A stretch of DNA of 64,000 nt from Scandinavium sp051650185 (GTDB lineage Bacteria; Pseudomonadota; Gammaproteobacteria; Enterobacterales; Enterobacteriaceae): contig NZ_JBOFIN010000094.1 in the NCBI RefSeq assembly GCF_051650185.1, forward strand, positions 62,001 to 126,000. Direction: 5' to 3'. Position 1 is the first letter of the stretch, and every line of letters starts with the position of its first letter. This document shows, one piece after another, positions 34,045 to 43,102 of the stretch. The notes under the pieces were generated by a model. It was not told the origin of the DNA and searched no databases. It saw only the letters and a list, made by a program, of their open reading frames with translations. The position numbers and the translations under genes are program-made.

Positions 34045-35034
34045 TTAACGGCCTACGCGAGCCTGGTGCTCAGGAGAGTAACGTTCGCCGACGATTTTAA
34101 TCGTTTCAAGCGCCTGGGTTATCTGTCGCGAGTCATCCTGAGAAAGGATGATGTCGGCGGCCCCCAGGTTTTCCTCCAGCCGGTGCAGTTTCGTAGTTCC
34201 AGGGATAGGCACAATCCACGGCTTTTGTGCCAGCAGCCACGCCAGCGCGATTTGTGCAGACGTCACACCTTTCTCTGCCGCCAGTTCACCCAGCAATGAA
34301 ACCATCTTTTCATTGGCTTCAATCGCCTGCTCGGCGAAACGCGGCACTGTACTGCGGTAATCATCCTTCCCAAAAGTGGTTCCTGGCTTAATCGAGCCCG
34401 TCAGGAAGCCTTTGCCTAAGGGGCTGAAGGGCACAAAACCAATACCCAGTTCTTCCAGTAACGGCAGGATCTCCTGCTCAGGCTCGCGCCACCACATTGA
34501 GTATTCGCTTTGCAGGGCAGTGACAGGTTGTACGGCATGTGCACGACGAATGGTTTGCGCACCCGCTTCGGACAGACCGAAATGTTTGACTTTGCCTTCA
34601 GCTATCAGGTCTTTCACCGTTCCCGCAACATCTTCAATTGGGACATCCGGATCGACACGATGTTGATACAGCAGATCAATAACATCAGTCTTGAGACGGC
34701 GTAATGATCCTTCCACCGCTTCACGGATATGCTCCGGACGGCTGTTTAAAATCTGCTGCTTGTTGTCGTCGCCAAAAGTAAAACCAAACTTGGTGGCGAT
34801 GACCACACGGTCACGAAACGGTTTTAAGGCTTCGCCGACCACCTCTTCATTAAGGAAAGGGCCATACACTTCAGCGGTATCGAAGAAGGTGACGCCACGT
34901 TCAACCGCTGCGCGAATGAGCTCGATAGCCTGACGAGTATCGGTCGCCGGGCCATAACCGTGGCTTAAGCCCATACAGCCGAGCCCAAGTGCGGAGACTT
35001 CGAGTCGGGATTGACCCAGATAACGTTTTTGCAT
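34045..35034 (-). CDS. Aldo/keto reductase (AKR13-like)
   Basis: NADPH-dependent carbonyl reductase fold, 329 residues, cytosolic (no signal peptide). The catalytic tetrad is visible: Asp and Tyr in FFDTAEVYGPF (about residues 50-60), Lys in VVIATKFGF, and His in LLYQHRVDPDVP. The cofactor end is PIPGTTKLHRLEENL. It matches, at high identity over its length, the Tat-leader AKR at 58523, which looks like an exported version of it. It lies downstream of and on the same strand as the next AKR (26-bp gap), so the two are probably co-transcribed. Confidence 0.93.
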   Translation of the reverse strand: MQKRYLGQSRLEVSALGLGCMGLSHGYGPATDTRQAIELIRAAVERGVTFFDTAEVYGPFLNEEVVGEALKPFRDRVVIATKFGFTFGDDNKQQILNSRPEHIREAVEGSLRRLKTDVIDLLYQHRVDPDVPIEDVAGTVKDLIAEGKVKHFGLSEAGAQTIRRAHAVQPVTALQSEYSMWWREPEQEILPLLEELGIGFVPFSPLGKGFLTGSIKPGTTFGKDDYRSTVPRFAEQAIEANEKMVSLLGELAAEKGVTSAQIALAWLLAQKPWIVPIPGTTKLHRLEENLGAADIILSQDDSRQITQALETIKIVGERYSPEHQARVGR

Positions 35035-35060
35035 TGAATGAATACCTCTTTTATCGCGAC

Positions 35061-35912
35061 TTAAACATCAAGTTTACGGCCTGCCAACCATTCAACTCTG
35101 GCTGGATCGCGGTGGGAGAAGAAAGCGCTGGTTGCGGTATCAATAGCTGTAATTTGCAGCATATCGTCAGAGCTGAGTTCAAAATCGAGAATGTTGATGT
35201 TCTCTTCCATACGTTCTTTTCGCACCGATTTCGCCAGTGAAACGATGCCTCGCTGGAAGATCCAACGCAGCACAACCTGGCCCACGCTTTTGCCGTATTT
35301 CTGCCCAATTTCCGTTAACACGGGATGCTGGAAGAGGCCATTTTTACCCTCTGCAAACGGTGCCCAGGCTTCCGGCTGAATGCCACGGCTTTGATTCCAT
35401 GGAACGGCATGCAACTGCTGGTTGAAGGGGTTAACTTCAATCTGGTTCACCGCAGGAGCCACTTTGTTGAAGGCGATAAGGTCGGCCAGTCGGTCAGGAT
35501 GGAAATTGCTGACACCAATGGCGCGAATTTTGCCTGTCTGATGCAGTTCTTCCATAGCACGCCAGGCCCCATGGACATCACCGTAAGGCTGGTGAATCAG
35601 ATACAGGTCAACGTAATCAAGTTGCAGCCGATTCAGGGAACGTTCGAATTGGGCTTTAGCGCCTTCGTAATTGGTATCCTGTAGCCAAAGTTTGGTCGTT
35701 ACAAAGAGCTCGTTACGGGCGATACCGCTTTGTTTCAGTGCGTTCCCCACTTGGGTTTCATTCTGATAAGACGCGGCGGTATCGATCAGGCGGTATCCCG
35801 TATCGATGGCATCAATAACCGCTCTTTCGCATTCAGCGGCATCAGACATCTGAAACACACCAAAGCCCAGCAGGGGCATTTCAATACCGTTGTTCAGTTT
35901 TACAGTTTGCAT
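35061..35912 (-). CDS. Aldo/keto reductase, 2,5-diketo-D-gluconate reductase type
   Basis: 283-residue AKR of the DkgA/YvgN (AKR5) group. The start is MQTVKLNNGIEMP with AAGGATAACGTC upstream; 14 upstream codons are excluded. Tetrad residues lie in RLIDTAASYQNE, VTTKLWLQD and LYLIHQPYGDVHGAW; the cofactor region is SLAKSVRKERMEEN. Likely substrates are small aldehydes and ketoacids such as methylglyoxal. First gene of a two-AKR operon. Confidence 0.93.
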   Translation of the reverse strand: MQTVKLNNGIEMPLLGFGVFQMSDAAECERAVIDAIDTGYRLIDTAASYQNETQVGNALKQSGIARNELFVTTKLWLQDTNYEGAKAQFERSLNRLQLDYVDLYLIHQPYGDVHGAWRAMEELHQTGKIRAIGVSNFHPDRLADLIAFNKVAPAVNQIEVNPFNQQLHAVPWNQSRGIQPEAWAPFAEGKNGLFQHPVLTEIGQKYGKSVGQVVLRWIFQRGIVSLAKSVRKERMEENINILDFELSSDDMLQITAIDTATSAFFSHRDPARVEWLAGRKLDV

Positions 35913-36105
35913 GACGTTATCCTTCAGCTGTTGTGTAGGAAAAGCATAACGCAAAGTGATTTATTCGATTAGATGGGGTAATTAGCTAGGGTTTATTAGA
36001 TGTGTTCATTAATTTGGAGGGAGGTTGATGGTCAGCTTTGTGCCAGAAGCGGACATAAGCAACTCGCGTCTGGCAATTCTAATGGCCTATTCGTAGCAAG
36101 CAGAC

Positions 36106-36516
36106 TCACATTTTTTTTAATGCCAAAAACCTTACAGAAAGAATGCCGCTAAGGATATCAAACATCTGTTCCCTGTCTGGCATCGCGCTCTTCTTATCCG
36201 TATGAGCCAGAATTAACCAATAGATAATTAAGCCTAATGCCGGGCGAATTTGTTGTTGCGGAACAGCTATTGCTTGACCGATTTCAACCGCGAGGCGGTT
36301 CGCAATGACAGGAAGAATGCTTATCAGGCATTCCAGTGAATCATCAAGAAGACAGGCATATTGTTTCTTCAGACAACCTGATTGAGATTCGGCAACATAA
36401 CGCACGAAATTCATTGGCATATCGATATGCTGATGCCTCCTGAACCAGGCTGAACTCTGATTAGCCAGGTCAGACATTCTTTGTTCTAAGTCCGTTCGGT
36501 CCATAATCTCACACAT
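36106..36516 (-). CDS. Hypothetical protein (136 aa), TetR C-terminal-like
   Basis: Helical, soluble protein not recognised with certainty. The pattern RRHQHIDMPMNFVRYVAESQ followed by three or four amphipathic helices and a hydrophobic tail resembles the ligand-binding half of TetR-type regulators, but there is no DNA-binding domain in front. AGGAGAAGAG upstream of the ATG supports translation. It could be a truncated regulator or a stand-alone small protein. Confidence 0.6.
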   Translation of the reverse strand: MCEIMDRTDLEQRMSDLANQSSAWFRRHQHIDMPMNFVRYVAESQSGCLKKQYACLLDDSLECLISILPVIANRLAVEIGQAIAVPQQQIRPALGLIIYWLILAHTDKKSAMPDREQMFDILSGILSVRFLALKKM

Positions 36517-36601
36517 TTTCTCTTCTCCTGATGAAGACTGTTAAATGGTGCATAATCTGTTTCGTCATCTGTGTATGATAAAAATAAGTTTAATATGCTC
36601 G

Positions 36602-36621
36602 ATTGTGTATAATTGTGCAAT
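36602..36621. promoter_or_regulatory. Candidate DeoR-type operator at the regulator's own promoter
   Basis: ATTGTGTATAATTGTGCAAT carries the heptamers TTGTGTA and TTGTGCA spaced 9 bp apart, 26 bp before the DeoR-family start. The same heptamers recur in front of the HAD gene at 38361-38408. Confidence 0.45.
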
Positions 36622-36646
36622 GTTATGTTCACTTTAAGGTCTGGAA

Positions 36647-37411
36647 ATGATTGACTACGACGCGTTGCCTGAACAAAGACAGGAAGTGATTTATCAGATG
36701 CTGCAACAGACAGGGAGAGTTATTGGCGCAGACATTGCCCGACAACTGGGCGTGTCTGAACATACAATACGAAGGGATCTGCAGGCTATGGTGCGTAAGG
36801 GAATGTGTAAGAAGGTTTACGGAGGGGCCGTCAGTCAGTTCAAACAATCAGCCAGCTTTGAAACGCGGGTGACGCACAGTATTGAAGAAAAGACGAGTGT
36901 TGCAAAAAGTTGTGCAGAGCTCATCAAACCCGGAACCTGCATCTTTATAGATGGAGGATCAACTTACCTGGCGATGGTGGAGTTTATTCCCCTCGAGTAT
37001 GAGCTGACAATTGTCACCAACTCTCCGCAAATAGCTGCTGCACTGAGTGGACGCCTGCAGGGTGAAGTCATTATGCTCGGCGGGAAACTTAATGCGCAGA
37101 CTGGCAGTGTGCTGGGTTCACAGCCACTGGAGGGCGTCAGAGAAATGTTGTTCGACCAGATGTTTATCGGGGTCTGCGGGTTAGATATTCAGACAGGTCT
37201 GACGGCGGTTTACTATGAAGATGCATGCTTCAAGAAAGAGGTGATGCGCCAGAGCAATGAGATTATTGCCGCAGTGATTGCCGACAAGATGCCTCAGGTC
37301 GCGCGATATAAGGTCGCGTCCTGTGAGGACATAGATATCGTTGTGGCCAGCAGTCTGACTGAAACCGACTCACTGGCCCACACAAGTGTCAGGCTGGTCG
37401 TTGCAGGCTGA
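36647..37411 (+). CDS. DeoR/GlpR-family transcriptional regulator
   Basis: 254-residue repressor with the DeoR-type N-terminal helix-turn-helix RVIGADIARQLGVSEHTIRR (about residues 24-43) and a sugar-phosphate sensing domain with IFIDGGSTYLAM, LTIVTNSPQIAAAL, VIMLGGKLN and GVCGLDIQTGL. The family usually controls sugar or sugar-phosphate genes. It converges on a HAD phosphatase, its likely partner; the transport or catabolic genes usually linked to such a pair are not seen. Confidence 0.92.
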   Translation: MIDYDALPEQRQEVIYQMLQQTGRVIGADIARQLGVSEHTIRRDLQAMVRKGMCKKVYGGAVSQFKQSASFETRVTHSIEEKTSVAKSCAELIKPGTCIFIDGGSTYLAMVEFIPLEYELTIVTNSPQIAAALSGRLQGEVIMLGGKLNAQTGSVLGSQPLEGVREMLFDQMFIGVCGLDIQTGLTAVYYEDACFKKEVMRQSNEIIAAVIADKMPQVARYKVASCEDIDIVVASSLTETDSLAHTSVRLVVAG

Positions 37412-37425
37412 CCAGCAGTCTGGCT

Positions 37426-37453
37426 GACAGGAAGATAATTCAGTCTTCCTGTC
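37426..37453. terminator. Hairpin between convergent deoR-type and HAD genes
   Basis: A 10-bp perfect stem GACAGGAAGA / TCTTCCTGTC with an 8-base loop, 15 bp after the regulator stop and 7 bp before the end of the HAD gene. No long U run, so termination is probable rather than certain. Confidence 0.5.
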
Positions 37454-37459
37454 CCCCCA

Positions 37460-38260
37460 TCATGACTGCAATGCCACTATGCGGTTAATAGTTTCCATCA
37501 CCGCGCTCTCATCGTTAGTTCCGGTGACGAAACGCGCCGCCGCTTTTACTTCCTCAAAAGCATTACGCATAGCAAAGCTATAATCAGCCTGCGCCAGTAA
37601 CTCCAGGTCGTTGTATCCGTCACCGAATGCCATCGTTTCCTCTGGTGTTACCCCGAGGATCTGCTGGAGTTTCTGAACCGTACTGCCCTTATGCACGCCA
37701 TACCCTGCAATGTCTATCCATGAGGCTTCGGACACCACGATATAGACTTCATCCTCAAAAGGACTGAGATGTGGACGAGTCTGCGGACAATTTCCCTGCT
37801 CATCGAAAACCGTGATTTTTACAAAGTCACTTTTTACAGTACTGAAATCCTCAGTCTCAATCATACGCGTGTAGGAGCGTCTGACTTTATCCTTGAGGTG
37901 TGGGGAAATGTCGGAGCGAACCACTGCCCCCTCTGGTGTACAGGCGATAATCACATGCGATGAACTCACTTCCTGAAGCGTGTTGATGATTGCCATACCT
38001 GAAGCGTTTTCAATCAATGACTGAAAGGCAAATTCACCGTTATGTTTAATTCGCGTGGCGCTGTCGCCAACAATCCATATGTCTTTGCTGAATTCCCCAA
38101 AAAGCTCTTCAACACGCTCACACTGCTTTCCTGTGCATGCCGCGAAATGAATACCGCAGGCCGACATATTTGCCCATGTCTTCGCAAAAAGCTCACGGTC
38201 ATAGTCGCCATGGCTGTTTAAAAATGTTCCATCAAGATCAGAGATAATCAGCTTTATCAT
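37460..38260 (-). CDS. Cof-type HAD-IIB family phosphatase
   Basis: 266-residue HAD phosphatase. Motif I is IISDLDGTFLN at the N-terminus, motif II is in FAACTGKQ, motif III Lys in GVHKGSTVQKL and motif IV GDGYNDLELL. The insertion between motifs II and III is the C2 cap of the Cof group, which dephosphorylates sugar phosphates. The start MIKLIIS has AAGGTGAAAAAC upstream, so 29 codons of the longest frame are excluded. Operator-like repeats precede it. Confidence 0.92.
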   Translation of the reverse strand: MIKLIISDLDGTFLNSHGDYDRELFAKTWANMSACGIHFAACTGKQCERVEELFGEFSKDIWIVGDSATRIKHNGEFAFQSLIENASGMAIINTLQEVSSSHVIIACTPEGAVVRSDISPHLKDKVRRSYTRMIETEDFSTVKSDFVKITVFDEQGNCPQTRPHLSPFEDEVYIVVSEASWIDIAGYGVHKGSTVQKLQQILGVTPEETMAFGDGYNDLELLAQADYSFAMRNAFEEVKAAARFVTGTNDESAVMETINRIVALQS

Positions 38261-38360
38261 GTTTTTCACCTTGCATGCGCTGTAGTAATTGTCGGTTTTA
38301 AGAAGAAGGTCTTCAGTCTTCAGACTGGAGCCAGCCCAAACTAACACCGCACGCTTTATC

Positions 38361-38408
38361 GTGCAATATTGTGTACATTTTGTTTTATGAATTGTACGAA
38401 ATAGTGCA
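38361..38408. promoter_or_regulatory. Candidate DeoR-type operators before the HAD gene
   Basis: GTGCAATATTGTGTAC (38361-38376) and ATTGTACGAAATAGTGCAA (38390-38408) repeat the TTGTGTA and GTGCAA elements found before the DeoR regulator. On the plus strand AAAAGGTAACTATGCG follows, a good ribosome-binding site with an ATG at 38420 whose frame soon runs into the end of the neighbouring LysR gene, as if a target gene had been cut off here. Confidence 0.4.
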
Positions 38409-38512
38409 AAAGGTAACTATGCGTGGAAAAAGTCGTCGGCCTGAAGGAGGGTCTCATAGTTCAAGTAGCGTCCGCTTTTCGCTCATAGCTGACCGTCATT
38501 TATCAGGAAAGA

Positions 38513-39424
38513 TTAACTCTGATGCTTCTCGCGTGTTGAATAGCGAAGTTCATCAACTAGAAGGCTAAATGCTGGAGTGGGTTGTCGGTGGCCTGGATAG
38601 TAAAGATGATATCCAGAGTAAGGTTCACACCAATCCTCAAGTACGCGAACAAGAGCCCCGGATGCTATATAGGGTTCAAGCTGCCCTTCTGGTAGATAGG
38701 CTAGCCCTCGACCCTCAAGCGCCGCTTTCAGTATCATGCTTCCCGTATTAAAAACCAGTTGACCATCAACTCGCACATTCAGCTCTCGCCCGTCCTTTTC
38801 AAACTCCCATGCATAGAGTCCTCCATGCCCGGAAAGGCGCAGGTTTATACAACAGTGTTCTGTCAATTCCTGTGGAGTAATGGGCACATGCCTGTTACTG
38901 AAATAATCTGGAGATCCCGCCACTGTCATCCGCATATCTGGCGCAATACGAACGGCAATCATGTCTTTGGCAATAGTTTCTCCGGGACGTACACCGGCAT
39001 CAAAACGATCTTTTACGATGTCAGTCAGCCCATAATCTGTAAGAATTTCGACTTTAATATCGGGGTATTTTTTTACGAGACGCGACACTGCTGGCCAGAG
39101 TATTGACTCTGCTGCGTATTCTGTTGCGGTAAGTCGTATTGTACCGGCTGGCTTATCACGTAATTCACTCAGCACCATTAACTGCCGCTGAATATCCTCT
39201 ATCTGAGGTCCAACTGAAGCGAGTAAACGTTCCCCAGCTTCAGTTGGGACAACTCTTCTGGTCGTTCGGTTAAGCAACCGGATCCCGAGCTGTGCTTCCA
39301 GAACACGAACAGTCTGACTGAGCGCTGACTGTGAAACACCCAGACGTTTTGCCGCTCGTGTGAAATTCTGTTCCTTAGCCACCACCATAAATGCGGCAAG
39401 GGCATTCAGATTGTCATCAGCCAC
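38513..39424 (-). CDS. LysR-family regulator (2 of 4), divergent from the cupin-CMD operon
   Basis: 303 residues, starting at GTG with AAGGAGAACC upstream. The helix-turn-helix NFTRAAKRLGVSQSALSQTV is near residue 20; the effector domain has DIVKDRFDAGVRPGE and ends VLEDWCEPYSGYHLYYPGHRQ. It is divergent, with a 178-bp gap, from the operon at 39603-44642, which it probably controls. Confidence 0.93.
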   Translation of the reverse strand: MADDNLNALAAFMVVAKEQNFTRAAKRLGVSQSALSQTVRVLEAQLGIRLLNRTTRRVVPTEAGERLLASVGPQIEDIQRQLMVLSELRDKPAGTIRLTATEYAAESILWPAVSRLVKKYPDIKVEILTDYGLTDIVKDRFDAGVRPGETIAKDMIAVRIAPDMRMTVAGSPDYFSNRHVPITPQELTEHCCINLRLSGHGGLYAWEFEKDGRELNVRVDGQLVFNTGSMILKAALEGRGLAYLPEGQLEPYIASGALVRVLEDWCEPYSGYHLYYPGHRQPTPAFSLLVDELRYSTREKHQS

Positions 39425-39602
39425 TTAGAGGTTCTCCTTATAATTTCAATCTCATTTTACCATCTAATCACTTAATGCGTCCTCAGATATACGTTCTTCG
39501 TTCACTAAATAACCATTCCTCCCGACAAAAGGCATTTTCATTTGCAGGGAATTTATGTAATCCGCTACGCCATTTAGCCGAAAGTAACCAGCGAGGTGAA
39601 AG

Positions 39603-40061
39603 ATGAAAGCGATTATTGCAGCAGCAGCCATGTCCGTACTGGGGGCCGCCCAGCTTTCTGCCGAAGGCATTGAGATCCGTCGTAACGGGCAGACCCCTTC
39701 TGTCGTCGGCAAGGCCGATAACTTCTCAGGTCATGCGGTTGTCAGCCCGTTATTACCGCCAAACGAGTCCACGCGCGCCAATCTGGGCCAGGTGGATTTC
39801 GCCCCGGGTGCGCGTACGACCTGGCATACTCATCCTGCCGGACAGTTGCTGATCGTTACGGCCGGAAAAGGCTGGGTTCAGGAAGAAGGTAAAGCGCGCC
39901 AGGATATCGCCCCGGGTGACGTTGTCTGGATCCCTGCCACCGTACGCCACTGGCATGGTGCCACGGCGACATCCCCCATGAGCCACCTGGCCATGACGTA
40001 CATGATGGACGGCAAGAATGTGGACTGGCAGGAGCCCGTCTCCGACGAACAGTACCAATAA
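39603..40061 (+). CDS. Exported cupin, hydroxynitrile-lyase-like (module A)
   Basis: 152-residue protein with a Sec signal peptide ending near QLSA-EGI. It has one cupin barrel: motif 1 is ARTTWHTHPAGQLLIVTAG, motif 2 is GDVVWIPATVRHWHGA. The metal set His-x-His-x3-Gln plus His matches, from memory, the manganese cupin hydroxynitrile lyase of Granulicella, and the tail DGKNVDWQEPVSDEQY is shared with it. First gene of a + strand operon (cupin, CMD, SDR, MFS, hydrolase, cyclophilin-like); RBS GAGGTGAAAG. The natural substrate is unknown. Confidence 0.9.
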   Translation: MKAIIAAAAMSVLGAAQLSAEGIEIRRNGQTPSVVGKADNFSGHAVVSPLLPPNESTRANLGQVDFAPGARTTWHTHPAGQLLIVTAGKGWVQEEGKARQDIAPGDVVWIPATVRHWHGATATSPMSHLAMTYMMDGKNVDWQEPVSDEQYQ

Positions 40062-40073
40062 TCCGGAGGTCAG

Positions 40074-40850
40074 ATGAAAACTTCAACGGCAGTTGCGCTG
40101 GCGCTTTCTCTCGGATCGGCTGGCACCCTTGCAGAAACGGGGGCGCAGCGGGGCCCGCTGTCAGACACCGACATAGAGGCAGTATCCCCCGCGCTCGGAC
40201 GCTATGCCAGCACCAGGATGGCAGGAGACCTCTGGAAAAGAAACGATTTGTCGCCACGCGATCGCAGCCTCGTTACCGTTGCAGCGGTTATTGCCCGGAA
40301 TCAGACCGTACTTTTACCGGAGCAGCTGGAGCTGGCGCTGAAAAACGGTGTCAAGCCGGCGGAGCTTTCTGAGACCATCACGCAGCTGGCGTTCTATGCC
40401 GGCTGGGGCAATGCCATTACGGCCGCAGCAGTTACGAAAGAGATATTCCTGCAAAAAGGAATTAACGCTGAACAGCTTCCTCGCGCGGAGGAGACGCTTC
40501 TGCCGATCGATGAAAAAGCAGAAGCAGAGCGCGCTGCCCGTGTGGAACAGAGTATCGGTAGCGCGGCGCCGGGGCTTGTCAGTGATACCACCGATGTGCT
40601 TTTCCAGGAATTGTGGCTTCGCCCTGGGCTTGCACCACGGGATAGAAGTCTGGTGACCGTGTCTGCCCTTATCGCAAACGGGCAGATACAGCAAATACCG
40701 CCGCACCTTAACCGGGCAATGGATAACGGCCTGACCCGGCAGCAGGCTTCAGGCGCACTGAGTCAGCTTGCGTATTATGCCGGGTGGCCTAATGCTTTCT
40801 CAGCAGCGCCGGTTTTCAAAACGGTGTTTGAGCAGCGTGAATCGAAATAA
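40074..40850 (+). CDS. Exported tandem carboxymuconolactone-decarboxylase-family protein (module A)
   Basis: 258 residues with a signal peptide ending near GTLA-ETG and two CMD/AhpD-fold domains: DLWKRNDLSPRDRSLVTVAA (about 52-71) and ELWLRPGLAPRDRSLVTVSA (about 182-201), each followed by ..NGV/L....E.. and AFYAGW or AYYAGW. It has no CxxC, so it is not an AhpD-type thiol peroxidase partner. It is much larger than PcaC (126 aa) and periplasmic, so a role in protocatechuate breakdown is unlikely. It sits 12 bp after the cupin gene, RBS GGAGG. Confidence 0.9.
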   Translation: MKTSTAVALALSLGSAGTLAETGAQRGPLSDTDIEAVSPALGRYASTRMAGDLWKRNDLSPRDRSLVTVAAVIARNQTVLLPEQLELALKNGVKPAELSETITQLAFYAGWGNAITAAAVTKEIFLQKGINAEQLPRAEETLLPIDEKAEAERAARVEQSIGSAAPGLVSDTTDVLFQELWLRPGLAPRDRSLVTVSALIANGQIQQIPPHLNRAMDNGLTRQQASGALSQLAYYAGWPNAFSAAPVFKTVFEQRESK

Positions 40851-40872
40851 CCATTCCTTACAGGAGGACAGT

Positions 40873-41610
40873 ATGTCTCAGGGTATCGAAAACAAAATCA
40901 TCGTCATCACTGGTGCCAGCAGCGGTCTGGGGGCAGAAACAGCCCGACACCTGACGAGGCTGGGCGCAAAAGTTGTTCTGGGCGCACGCCGTATGGAGAA
41001 ACTCGAGCAACTTGCCGGCGAACTGGGGCTGGATACCAAAGCAGTACTGCGCACCGACGTGACGGACCGCGCACAGGTCCAGTCCCTTGTTGACCGGGCG
41101 GTAGAGTTGCACGGCCGTATTGACGTCATCATCAATAACGCCGGCTTAATGCCGAGTTCCATGCTCGACAAGCTGAAGGTGGATGAATGGGACCGGATGA
41201 TCGACGTGAACATTAAGGGCGTACTTTACGGTATTGCCGCCGCTCTGCCGTATATGAAAGCCCAGAAGTCCGGACAATTTATCAACGTGTCATCAGTAGC
41301 CGGACACAAAGTTGGGCCCGGCGGTGCTGTCTATGCCGGTACCAAATGGGCCGTACGGGCTATTTCAGAAGGCCTGCGTCAGGAAGTGAAGCCCTGGAAT
41401 ATCCGCACAACTATTGTTTCTCCCGGCGCGGTAGATACCGAACTGACTAAAACCATCACCGACGAAGATATTGCGAAAGGTATGTCGAAAACCTACGAGA
41501 ATGCGATCCCGGCAGAGGCTTTTGCGCGGGTCGTTGCATTTGCCATCAGCCAGCCTGACGACGTGGATGTTAACGAAATACTTTTCCGGCCAACCGTGCA
41601 GGTTTATTAA
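40873..41610 (+). CDS. Short-chain dehydrogenase/reductase (module A)
   Basis: Cytosolic classical SDR of 245 residues. The cofactor motif is TGASSGLG near residue 14, then NNAG, and the catalytic set Ser (FINVSSVAGH), Tyr and Lys (YAGTKWAVR). An Arg in GARRMEK after beta-2 suggests NADPH. It is close to the clavaldehyde-dehydrogenase-like / YdfG-type group acting on small hydroxy acids or aldehydes. The start MSQGIENK has CAGGAGGACAGT upstream; the longer frame overlaps the CMD gene. Confidence 0.92.
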   Translation: MSQGIENKIIVITGASSGLGAETARHLTRLGAKVVLGARRMEKLEQLAGELGLDTKAVLRTDVTDRAQVQSLVDRAVELHGRIDVIINNAGLMPSSMLDKLKVDEWDRMIDVNIKGVLYGIAAALPYMKAQKSGQFINVSSVAGHKVGPGGAVYAGTKWAVRAISEGLRQEVKPWNIRTTIVSPGAVDTELTKTITDEDIAKGMSKTYENAIPAEAFARVVAFAISQPDDVDVNEILFRPTVQVY

Positions 41611-41643
41611 ACCATCAACAGGCGGGTAGCTGACGCCTGCATT

Positions 41644-41673
41644 ATTTCCGGATGGTTTATATCATCTGGAAAT
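41644..41673 (+). terminator. Weak hairpin between SDR and MFS genes
   Basis: ATTTCCGGATG / CATCTGGAAAT, 11 bp with one G-T-type mismatch, loop 8, followed by AAAAAGA rather than a U run. Possibly an attenuator or RNA-processing element inside the module A operon. Confidence 0.35.
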
Positions 41674-41808
41674 AAAAAGAGTAGGACCAAATAACACATC
41701 TTTGAACTCAGGAAATTCAAACCCGAATTTTCTGCGGGCCACATCGTGCCCTAAAAACGAAATACGTAAACGACATTCTGTTCATTAAAAGGTAAGAGGC
41801 TGCATTAA

Positions 41809-43017
41809 ATGCCTGTAAAACATTCTCACACTAAGTCCGGTGTCGGTGTTGTCTCAGCGCTGATGCCGGTAATGGCTGCGGTACTGGTCGGCTTTATTAT
41901 TATCGGTGTGGCACTGCCCGTCCTGCCGCTGCATGTCAAAAATGACCTGGGCTTCGGGACGTTTATCGTGGGCCTGGTCGCCGGGGCACAGTTTGCGGCA
42001 TCGCTGATTTCCCGGGTGTGGTCCGGGAGTTATTCAGACAGGCGCGGCCCCAAAAAGGGGGTGGTGGCCGGGCTCATCGCTGCTGCCGTTTCAGGACTAC
42101 TGTACCAGGTGTCGCTCTGGCTCGTCGGCATGCCGGTACTGTCTGTGGGTGTATTGCTTGCCGGGCGCGCGATCCTTGGCGGGGCGGAAAGCTTCATCAT
42201 TACCGGCGCAGTGGCATGGGGTCTGGCCCTCGTGGATAAGGAGCATGCAGGTAAGGTTATCGCCTGGGTGGGTACCGCGATGTTTGCCGCTATGGCTCTG
42301 GGCGGGCCGGTAGGCACAATGTTATTTGATGCTTTCGGCTTTGAGGCGATCGCACTGCTGACGTTCCTGCTTCCGCTGCTGGTACTGGCGTATCTTGCAC
42401 GCATGCCCGCGGTTGCGCCCCATCCGCATGCCGCGCAGGCAAATTTTGGCTCAGCCATGCACGCCGTCTGGTTACCGGGGCTGGGCGCTGCGTTGGCCAG
42501 CACGGGGTACTGCACCATTCTGGCCTTCAGCTCACTGTATTACAGCGCCATGAACTGGCAGCCCGTCTGGATGGCATTCACTGCCTTTGGCGTTGCGCTG
42601 ATTGTTGCCCGAACCGTTGCTGGCCATCTGCCAGATCGCTTTGGTGGCGCACGTATTGCGTTGATTTTTGTGCTCGTTCAGGCCGCCGGGCTGTTCCTGA
42701 TATGGCTTGCAGGTACGTCCCTGATTGCGACGATAGGTGCTGCCTTAGCCGGTTTTGGCTACTCACTGGTTTACCCGGGCCTCGGTATTGAAGCCATCAG
42801 TGGTTCAATACCCCAGAACCGCGGCATGGTGATGGGCATCTACACAGCATTTCTTGACGTAGCGATGGCGATCGGCAGTCCTGCGCTCGGCTGGATAGGG
42901 AGCCACCTGGGACTGAACGCGATATTCCTGGCTGGCGCGCTGACAGTGCTGTCAACCGCTGTGGTGGCATTCCTGCTGTTAAAACGCCCGGACCAGAGTC
43001 AACAAAATCCGGCCTGA
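41809..43017 (+). CDS. MFS efflux transporter, YhhS/YfcJ type
   Basis: 402-residue inner-membrane protein with 12 membrane segments. The family features of YhhS/YfcJ are visible: GVALPVLPLHVKNDLGF, then LISRVWSGSYSDRRGPKKGV, LAGRAILGGAESFIITG and GFGYSLVYPGLGIEAI. Members export sugars, glyphosate or antibiotics. Position in the operon suggests export or import of the compound the module handles; inference only. Confidence 0.9.
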   Translation: MPVKHSHTKSGVGVVSALMPVMAAVLVGFIIIGVALPVLPLHVKNDLGFGTFIVGLVAGAQFAASLISRVWSGSYSDRRGPKKGVVAGLIAAAVSGLLYQVSLWLVGMPVLSVGVLLAGRAILGGAESFIITGAVAWGLALVDKEHAGKVIAWVGTAMFAAMALGGPVGTMLFDAFGFEAIALLTFLLPLLVLAYLARMPAVAPHPHAAQANFGSAMHAVWLPGLGAALASTGYCTILAFSSLYYSAMNWQPVWMAFTAFGVALIVARTVAGHLPDRFGGARIALIFVLVQAAGLFLIWLAGTSLIATIGAALAGFGYSLVYPGLGIEAISGSIPQNRGMVMGIYTAFLDVAMAIGSPALGWIGSHLGLNAIFLAGALTVLSTAVVAFLLLKRPDQSQQNPA

Positions 43018-43031
43018 ATAGGTCCTGCTGT

Positions 43032-43053
43032 CCGGAGGTTTATTGTTCTCCGG
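43032..43053 (+). terminator. Possible terminator after the MFS gene
   Basis: CCGGAG / CTCCGG, 6 bp, 10-base loop, followed by ATTTTTC. Short stem; may only attenuate before the hydrolase gene. Confidence 0.45.
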
Positions 43054-43102
43054 ATTTTTCACTCCGTTTGTCTAAACACCGTTATTTAATTCAGGAGGTA
43101 AT

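Noticed and set aside
38371..38568. 65-codon plus-strand frame before the LysR gene at 38513
   Set aside because: Overlaps the LysR gene end. Only its start region (RBS and ATG at 38420) looks gene-like, so it is noted as a possible cut-off gene rather than listed as a CDS.
41690..41775. Minus-strand stretch reading like a protein tail (FLGHDVARRKFGFEF)
   Set aside because: Only about 35 codons between stops, no start or ribosome-binding site, and no family I can name; likely chance.
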